The notes below the pieces were generated by a model. That model did not search any database, was not told the origin of the DNA, and worked only from the letters and a program-made list of their open reading frames with translations. 10,502 nucleotides of DNA. Source: Gammaproteobacteria bacterium. GTDB taxonomy: Bacteria > Pseudomonadota > Gammaproteobacteria > Pseudomonadales > Azotimanducaceae. Shown here in pieces: positions 5,881 through 10,502 of this stretch. The position numbers were made by a program, and so were the translations under genes. Every line of letters starts with the position of its first letter. The stretch's first letter is position 1. The stretch lies in assembly GCA_027295975.1 (NCBI GenBank), contig JAPUJX010000267.1, positions 1 to 10,502 of the forward strand. Direction: 5' to 3'.

Positions 5881-5920
5881 ATATGAAAAGATATGAGTAG
5901 ATTTGAATAGATATGAATGG
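5881..5920. repeat. Four tandem imperfect 10-bp repeats in a divergent intergenic region
   Basis: Units at 5881-5890, 5891-5900, 5901-5910 and 5911-5920 each differ from the consensus ATATGAATAG at exactly one position: the eighth, seventh, third and ninth base respectively. The block is AT-rich in a GC-rich neighbourhood, is periodic at about one helical turn, and ends 13 bases before the TTG start of the monooxygenase-like gene. It could be a set of stacked regulator sites or an intrinsically curved or easily melted promoter element. Confidence 0.85.
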
Positions 5921-5933
5921 GCGGTGAAAGACA

Positions 5934-7088
5934 TTGGACGCAAATGACATCCTGCAAAACGCCCGTGCGCTTGCACCAAAGTTACGCGAACGCGGCGATG
6001 TTATTGAAGCTGCGCGTCAGCTTCCGGAAGACATCGTGACGGATCTGAAGGAGGCGGGCTGTTTTCGGATGGCGTTTCCGCGCACTCGTTGCGGTCCGGA
6101 AATGAATTCACTCGAACAGCACGAGGTTATCTTCGAGTTGTCAAAAGCCAACGCCTCGGTGGGATGGTGCGTGATGATCGGCATGGACGGCGGGATCTTC
6201 CACGGTTACCTGGAAGCCGTGGCCGCCGAAGAAATTTACCCGAACATAGATACGGTCCAGGCGGGTTGGCTCTATCCTGTTGGCGAGGCACATCGGGTGA
6301 AAGGCGGTTACGAAGTGACGGGAAACTGGCGCTTCGGCAGTGGCTGCACCCACTGCGACGTACTGGATGGCGGCTGCACTGTTTTCGAGAACGGTGAACC
6401 GGTTGTGGCTGCGGATGGCGAATTCGAGTGGCGCGTCATGCTCGCTCCGAAGGGCAGTTATGAAATTCTCGACACCTGGTTTGCGACCGGTTTGTGCGGC
6501 AGCGGCAGCCACGATTATCGCGTGGCCAAGCTCTTCGTTCCCGAGGAGCACAGCTTCAGTTTCGCGGAACCAAAACGCACGGAAACGCTGTGGCGCTCCC
6601 CCGATGTCGTTCTCCGCAAGATGTCGGCCGTTCCCCTGGGTATTGCCCGCGACGCGATCGATTCCGTTTTCACCCTGCTGCAATCGAAGACGGAAAAACC
6701 TTCACGGCGGCCCTATGCCGAGAATCCCAGAATTCAGGCGGCGATCGCGGAGGTGGAAGGCATTTATGGCAGCGCCGAGGCTTACGTGCTCAATACCTTG
6801 ACCGAACAATGGGCTTGCCTCGAACGCGGCGAGACTTTGTCAAAAGAACTGCGCGCTCATGTGTGGCTGTCGCGTACCAATGCCTTTCAGAGAAGTCGCG
6901 AAATCGTCGCGAAGCTCTATGACCTCGTTGGGGCCAGTTCGGTATACGTGCGGGAGAGTCCCCTCGACCGGCACTACCGGGATATTCTCACGATCTGCCA
7001 GCATATGGCTGCACAGACCAAAGAACTGGAGCGGGTCGGGGCTCTGCTGTTCAGCGCCGATTCCAAAAGCTCGACCCTTATGCTCTAA
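5934..7088 (+). CDS. Acyl-CoA-dehydrogenase-fold flavin-dependent monooxygenase (HpaB/HsaA-like) family protein
   Basis: A 384-residue protein with the acyl-CoA dehydrogenase fold: N-terminal helical domain, central beta domain and C-terminal helical bundle. Several motifs point to the two-component flavin monooxygenase branch rather than true dehydrogenases: ASVGWCVMIG (74-83), GNWRFGSGCTHCDV (130-143), the GLCGSGSHDYRV turn (186-197) leading to the FVPEEHSF strand, and the C-terminal LDRHYRDI segment near residues 343-350. Members such as HsaA hydroxylate aromatic or steroid-derived rings with reduced flavin supplied by a separate reductase. No reductase gene is in the window, so the partner, if any, is elsewhere. 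The substrate is unknown, and a dehydrogenase-like role is not excluded. The start is TTG, preceded by GGTGAAAG; no in-frame ATG exists nearby. It is divergent from the crotonase pair and converges on the acyl-CoA dehydrogenase with a 37-bp gap and no clear terminator. Confidence 0.82.
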   Translation: MDANDILQNARALAPKLRERGDVIEAARQLPEDIVTDLKEAGCFRMAFPRTRCGPEMNSLEQHEVIFELSKANASVGWCVMIGMDGGIFHGYLEAVAAEEIYPNIDTVQAGWLYPVGEAHRVKGGYEVTGNWRFGSGCTHCDVLDGGCTVFENGEPVVAADGEFEWRVMLAPKGSYEILDTWFATGLCGSGSHDYRVAKLFVPEEHSFSFAEPKRTETLWRSPDVVLRKMSAVPLGIARDAIDSVFTLLQSKTEKPSRRPYAENPRIQAAIAEVEGIYGSAEAYVLNTLTEQWACLERGETLSKELRAHVWLSRTNAFQRSREIVAKLYDLVGASSVYVRESPLDRHYRDILTICQHMAAQTKELERVGALLFSADSKSSTLML

Positions 7089-7125
7089 CGGCCGAAACAA
7101 CGATGCCGCCGATTGCTTAGGGTGG

Positions 7126-8325
7126 CTATAACCCAAGCACCAATTTCGCGAGAATGTTCTTCTGCACTTCGGTTGAACCACCGGCAATGGAACTCGCCCG
7201 GAGGTTGAAGTAGCGGGGAAACGCGACAACCCCTTCGCCAGGCCCCACCGGAGTTATGTTCTGCCCGATGTTGCGCGCGCCGGGTTGGTGTGGGGCGGCG
7301 TAGAGGCCTAACGCCTCTACGGTGAGTTCGGCCAGGAGTTGACCCATGTCGGCCCCAAGGGTTTTCAGGATGGATGACTCGGGCCCTGGATTCTGACCCC
7401 GGGATAAAGCGGCCATTGTGCGGAATTCCGTGTATTGAAGAGCCAGGATGCTGATCTCGGCCTCGTCGAGTTTGCGTTTGAAGTCTGGGTCGTTTTTCAG
7501 CGGGCCCTGGTCGGTCTCGATGATGCCGGTCAATTGCCGCAATCGGCGCAGTGCCGTTTGATGCCCGGCGCTGCTGGCACCTCCGCGCTCGAATTCGAGG
7601 AGATATTTTGCGACCGTCCAACCTCGATGTTCCTCGCCGACGACGTTGGCTTTTGGGACCCGCACGTCGTCGAAGAACACCTGGTTTACCTCGTGGGTCC
7701 CGGACGCGAAGATGATGGGTTCGACGGAGATTCCGGCGCTGTCCATATCCAGCAGCAGAAAGGTGATACCGGCCTGGGGTTTGCCCGTATCCCTGGTTCG
7801 CACCAGGCAGAACATGCGATTTGCGTAGTGTGCATGGGTGGTCCAGATCTTGGTGCCGTTCAGCCGATAATGATCTCCGTCGCTTTCCGCGCGCAGTTTG
7901 AGCGAAGCGAGATCCGATCCCGAACCGGGTTCGGAGTAACCCTGACACCAGTAGTCGACGCCCGAAAGAATGCGCGGCAGGTAGTAGTTTTTCTGCGACC
8001 GGGTTCCATAGCCGATCAACATGGGACCACACATACCGAGTCCCATCGGCGCAAGACTCGGCGCACCCGCCAGGGTCGTTTCCGTCGACCAGATGTATCG
8101 GCGCGTGAGGTCCCATCCCGTACCGCCGTATTCCTCAGGCCAGGAAGGAGCAACCCAACCCTTGGCGTGAAGGGTTTTGTGCCAGCGGATGTTGTGCTCG
8201 TAGTCGAGGAAGATGCCGGGGCAGAACAGTTGCGCCTCGCGCAACTCGTCGGTCAGAGCTTCGTCGAGAAACGTTCTGACTTCTTCACGAAAAGTTTCGT
8301 GTTCGGGACTAAATGATATATCCAC
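7126..8325 (-). CDS. Acyl-CoA dehydrogenase
   Basis: A 399-residue, full-length FAD-dependent acyl-CoA dehydrogenase that oxidises an acyl-CoA to the 2-enoyl-CoA and passes electrons to ETF. Signatures in order are WPEEYGGTGW (62-71), the FAD/substrate motif GYSEPGSGSDLASLKL (129-144), NGTKIWTTHAHYA (156-168), VFFDDVRVPKANVVGEE (216-232) and the C-terminal SSIAGGSTEVQKNILA (378-393). Glu246 in LEFERGG sits where isovaleryl-CoA dehydrogenase-like members keep the catalytic base; that is alignment by eye. The start is GTG with a purine-rich GGAAGGAA shortly upstream. It is the third gene of a minus-strand operon, 17 bp after the ChaC-like gene. Chain length or branched-chain preference cannot be told. 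Confidence 0.93.
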   Translation of the reverse strand: MDISFSPEHETFREEVRTFLDEALTDELREAQLFCPGIFLDYEHNIRWHKTLHAKGWVAPSWPEEYGGTGWDLTRRYIWSTETTLAGAPSLAPMGLGMCGPMLIGYGTRSQKNYYLPRILSGVDYWCQGYSEPGSGSDLASLKLRAESDGDHYRLNGTKIWTTHAHYANRMFCLVRTRDTGKPQAGITFLLLDMDSAGISVEPIIFASGTHEVNQVFFDDVRVPKANVVGEEHRGWTVAKYLLEFERGGASSAGHQTALRRLRQLTGIIETDQGPLKNDPDFKRKLDEAEISILALQYTEFRTMAALSRGQNPGPESSILKTLGADMGQLLAELTVEALGLYAAPHQPGARNIGQNITPVGPGEGVVAFPRYFNLRASSIAGGSTEVQKNILAKLVLGL

Positions 8326-8342
8326 GGTGGTTCCTTCCCGGT

Positions 8343-8870
8343 CTACCGGTCGAGCCCGATACGTACGGCGGCCTCCAACTCGAACACGTGGGTATCTTCG
8401 GCGTCAAGGGCGCGCAGCGCGGCGGCAAGTTCGAAGAGGTAGTCTACATTTTTACCGCTCGGACCTTCACACTTGCGAATTTGCCCGGCCATGTCTTCTA
8501 TAGAGGTCGGGCCGAGAAAGGCGTGGTTATCGGTTGGTGCGATGTACACAACCCCGTCGACGTGTTCGGTGGTTGAGAACTCGATACACACATCGATGCG
8601 CTCATAGCCATTTTTCTCCCGGTGATCCAGAACTTCGAATGTCTGGTGGGCCACTTCACTGTCCAGAAGATAGGCCATACCGTCACAGTGGCCGGATCTC
8701 TCCGACACCAGGGTGACCACCCGGCCAGGCTGTTTGGGTACTCCCCGGTGGTCGTGTGAGCCCTGCCAGAATCGGCGTTGCCAGCCGCGGACCCGAGCCT
8801 GACGACGTTCGAGAAATTTGAAGTCGGGTCGCCAGATCAGCGACCCGTAGCCGAATACCCAGACATTCAT
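8343..8870 (-). CDS. ChaC-like gamma-glutamylcyclotransferase
   Basis: A 175-residue cytosolic protein of the ChaC family, which cleaves glutathione to 5-oxoproline and Cys-Gly. The substrate-binding signature is VFGYGSLIWRP (5-15), the family segment RRFWQGSHDHRGVPKQPGR (32-50) is present, and the probable catalytic Glu85 lies in LDHREKNGYER (81-91). Length is a little below that of E. coli ChaC and close to human CHAC2. ATG 8870 is chosen; an adjacent GTG codon at 8873 would add one residue. It begins 10 bp after the stop of the M20 amidohydrolase gene and ends 17 bp before the acyl-CoA dehydrogenase gene, so all three are probably one transcript. Activity on another gamma-glutamyl compound is possible. 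Confidence 0.88.
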   Translation of the reverse strand: MNVWVFGYGSLIWRPDFKFLERRQARVRGWQRRFWQGSHDHRGVPKQPGRVVTLVSERSGHCDGMAYLLDSEVAHQTFEVLDHREKNGYERIDVCIEFSTTEHVDGVVYIAPTDNHAFLGPTSIEDMAGQIRKCEGPSGKNVDYLFELAAALRALDAEDTHVFELEAAVRIGLDR

Positions 8871-8880
8871 CACCCGCCAG

Positions 8881-10062
8881 TCAGTTCAAGCCTCTGGAGA
8901 CCTTATATGCATTGGCCGCGCTGGTTTGCAACTCGTTGTCCAGCAGGTAGTCCAGAGCGGTTAACGCGAGGGATTTTGCCCCATCGAGGGCGGCCTGATC
9001 CCCGAGTTCGGAACCGGCCCTCTTCGCAAACTCCGGATTGTGGATCACGACGTTGGCATGCGCCGCCGCCAGCAGCGGATGAATCGAGGGGATGCGATGA
9101 CTCACGTTGCCCATGTCGGTGCTTCCGGCCCCACTCAGGTCGTCCGGCTTGAGAAACTCCCGCCCGAGCGATTCGGCGTGGTGTTGGAATCGTTCCGCCA
9201 ATGGCCAGTTGGTATTGAGATCCAGATAGTCGACGTTAGCCCAGTTGATTTCCACTTCGCAACCGGTGCCTCTTGCGCCGGCCTCAAAACAAGCCTGTAC
9301 ACGAGGTTTGAGCTTGGCCAGGTCTTTTTCGTCGGCGGCGCGAACGTAAAAATTCCCTGCTGCCCGGTCCGGTACGATATTGGGCGCCAGCCCACCTTCG
9401 GTAACGATGCCGTGAATTCGCTCGCGGTCGCGAATATGCTGGCGCAGGTTGGAAATGGCTTGATACGCCAGTAACAATCCATCCAGCGCATTTACGCCCC
9501 GGTGCGGCATGGCCGACGCGTGTGCCGAGCGGCCGTGATAGATCACTTCGACTTCGGCAACACAGATGCAGGGCATGGTGGCGATGTTTACACCTGCCGG
9601 ATGGATCATCATTGCCGCATCGACGCCATCGAAGGCACCGGCGCGTGCCATGAGTTCCTTGCCGCCGCCCTTTTCTTCCGCCGGGGTGCCAAGCAGTCGA
9701 ACAGTACCGGCCAGACGATCCTGCACGGCCTTCAGGCCAAGGGTTGCCCCGAGGGCCGCGGTGGCGATCAGATTGTGGCCGCAACTGTGACCGATCCCGG
9801 GTAATGCATCGTATTCGGCCAGGATCGCTACGGTCGGTCCGTCAGTGGAACCGGAGAATCGGGTTTCGAAGGCCGTTTCCAGCGTGTACACGCCGGTAGT
9901 GACCGAAAGATCGTGTTTCTCCACGGTTTTGCTCAACAACTCACAGGCATGGTGCTCTTCGAAGGCGAGTTCCGGATTTCCGTGGATGGAATGCGAGACC
10001 GCAAGAAGCTCTTCGCTGAGCTTATCTATGCGGTCGGTAATGGCTTTTCGTAGTTCAATCAT
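8881..10062 (-). CDS. M20-family metallo-amidohydrolase/peptidase (ACY1L2/AbgB-like)
   Basis: A 393-residue zinc-dependent hydrolase of the M20 amidohydrolase group, whose members hydrolyse N-acyl amino acids, p-aminobenzoyl-glutamate or small dipeptides. The metal and catalytic motifs are in place: AEYDALPGIGHSCGHN (82-97) with Cys94 and His96, GTPAEEKGGGKE (125-136) with Glu129-Glu130, MIHPAG (152-157), the dimerisation-domain GRSAHASAMPHRG, and a C-terminal GSTDMGNVSHRIPSIHP. The Cys in the first metal motif and the GSTDMGNVS segment favour the AbgB/ACY1L2 subgroup over dipeptidase PepV-like members. The start ATG follows GGGAG at a five-base spacing. It is the first gene of the M20-ChaC-acyl-CoA dehydrogenase operon and is divergent from a crotonase gene. 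No signal peptide is seen. The substrate is unknown. Confidence 0.9.
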   Translation of the reverse strand: MIELRKAITDRIDKLSEELLAVSHSIHGNPELAFEEHHACELLSKTVEKHDLSVTTGVYTLETAFETRFSGSTDGPTVAILAEYDALPGIGHSCGHNLIATAALGATLGLKAVQDRLAGTVRLLGTPAEEKGGGKELMARAGAFDGVDAAMMIHPAGVNIATMPCICVAEVEVIYHGRSAHASAMPHRGVNALDGLLLAYQAISNLRQHIRDRERIHGIVTEGGLAPNIVPDRAAGNFYVRAADEKDLAKLKPRVQACFEAGARGTGCEVEINWANVDYLDLNTNWPLAERFQHHAESLGREFLKPDDLSGAGSTDMGNVSHRIPSIHPLLAAAHANVVIHNPEFAKRAGSELGDQAALDGAKSLALTALDYLLDNELQTSAANAYKVSRGLN

Positions 10063-10136
10063 GGTTGCTCCCGTGCTCGCGCGATCATGGCATATCTCGC
10101 GACCCGATCAAACGTTAACCCACTTCCTCGAAACCT

Positions 10137-10166
10137 ATTGGCCAATTTCTGGTCAGGCACTAGCAT
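10137..10166 (+). promoter_or_regulatory. Candidate promoter with overlapping palindrome, upstream of the third crotonase
   Basis: TTGGCC (10138-10143) and TAGCAT (10161-10166) are 17 bp apart, with four of six consensus matches each. The -35 hexamer lies inside a perfect 10-bp palindrome, ATTGGCCAAT (10137-10146), a position where a repressor could act. The 132-bp intergenic region also has to hold the start signals of the divergent M20 operon; I see no clear promoter for that one. Confidence 0.3.
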
Positions 10167-10194
10167 GGCTGTATCACGGTAGGGGAGAGAAAAC

Positions 10195-10502
10195 ATGGCT
10201 TACGATTACGAATTGTTGAATGTAGACATCGACGGGCGTTGCGCAACGGTAACGATCGACAACCCACCCATAAACCTGATCACATTGCCGCTGTACGGAG
10301 AGCTCGCGACATTGTCGGCTGAGCTCAAGGGGGATCCGAATCTCACCGTTGTGGTGATGAAAAGCGCCGATGCGGATTTTTTCCTGGCCCATTTTGACGT
10401 TGAAGCAATCCTGCGTTTTCCCACCGACACCGAAGCGGAGCTGGATCCACAGCTGAACGACTTTCACCTGATGTGTGAGCGTTTTCGCACGATGGACAAG
10501 GT
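10195..10502 (+). CDS. Enoyl-CoA hydratase/isomerase family protein, N-terminal part (cut by window edge)
   Basis: The frame from ATG 10195 stays open for 102 codons to the end of the window. The start is supported by AGGGGAGA a few bases upstream. The product begins MAYDYELLNVDIDGRCATV and continues with TIDNPPINLITLPLYGELA, the crotonase N-terminal strand and helix. The first oxyanion segment is FFLAHFDVEAI (residues 62-72), where the usual A-G-x-D is A-H-F-D. The second oxyanion helix and catalytic region lie beyond the edge, so the reaction cannot be judged. It is divergent from the M20 operon. Confidence 0.85.
   Translation, partial: MAYDYELLNVDIDGRCATVTIDNPPINLITLPLYGELATLSAELKGDPNLTVVVMKSADADFFLAHFDVEAILRFPTDTEAELDPQLNDFHLMCERFRTMDK

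Noticed and set aside
5775..5957. N-terminal extension of the second crotonase up to position 5957
   Set aside because: It would encode the AT-rich tandem repeats and add atypical residues before the family start; ATG 5774 has a better-placed ribosome binding site.
7089..7125. Terminator between the convergent monooxygenase-like and dehydrogenase genes
   Set aside because: Only a short GGGT/ACCC pairing and scattered CGGC/GCCG complementarity are present, without a T-run.
7435..8316. Long plus-strand open frame (293 codons) opposite the acyl-CoA dehydrogenase
   Set aside because: The opposite strand encodes a full-length acyl-CoA dehydrogenase with all signatures; the plus frame has no recognisable motif.

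Overview
The window is a gene-dense, fairly GC-rich bacterial chromosome segment. It carries fourteen protein-coding genes, the last cut by the right edge, and no RNA genes, phage genes, insertion sequences or CRISPR arrays that I can see. Gene content is dominated by acyl-CoA chemistry: three crotonase-fold proteins, a two-subunit MaoC/HadAB-type hydratase pair, an acyl-CoA dehydrogenase and an acyl-CoA-dehydrogenase-fold flavin monooxygenase. With a ChaC-type cyclotransferase and a ClpP paralogue resembling ClpP2 of Pseudomonas, this suggests a free-living proteobacterium, most likely a gammaproteobacterium, with a large lipid, steroid or aromatic acyl-CoA catabolic repertoire. The taxonomic call is inference from gene content only.

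Layout. 1-330 is non-coding apart from a possible stop codon at 19-21; it holds inverted repeats and a candidate promoter. 331-2157 (+) carries a crotonase, then a HadA-like and a HadB-like dehydratase subunit, closed by a strong bidirectional terminator at 2179-2202. On its far side an HSL-family esterase (2224-3147, -) converges on the same terminator. Divergent from the esterase is a two-gene + unit: a ClpP2-like protease (3212-3802) and a KANL3/Tex30-like alpha/beta hydrolase whose TTG start abuts the ClpP stop. Next comes a minus-strand pair, a crotonase (5034-5774) translationally coupled to a small secreted protein (4489-5034). A divergent control region with four 10-bp tandem repeats (5881-5920) separates this pair from a flavin-dependent monooxygenase-like gene (5934-7088, +). 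Converging on that gene is a minus-strand three-gene operon: M20 amidohydrolase (8881-10062), ChaC-like gamma-glutamylcyclotransferase (8343-8870) and acyl-CoA dehydrogenase (7126-8325). A third crotonase starts at 10195 (+) and runs off the window.

How the parts may work together. The crotonases and the HadAB-like pair hydrate or isomerise enoyl-CoA esters; classical crotonases give (S)- and MaoC hydratases (R)-3-hydroxyacyl-CoAs. The acyl-CoA dehydrogenase would supply enoyl-CoAs. The two alpha/beta hydrolases could release acids from esters. The M20/ChaC/dehydrogenase operon mixes amide or gamma-glutamyl hydrolysis with acyl-CoA oxidation. No single pathway is complete here and no substrate can be assigned from sequence.

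I found no convincing wholly new system. The points most worth a second look are the tandem repeats in the divergent promoter region, the ClpP paralogue with a non-canonical N-terminus and active-site strand, the M20-ChaC-dehydrogenase gene association, and crotonases with substituted active-site positions.
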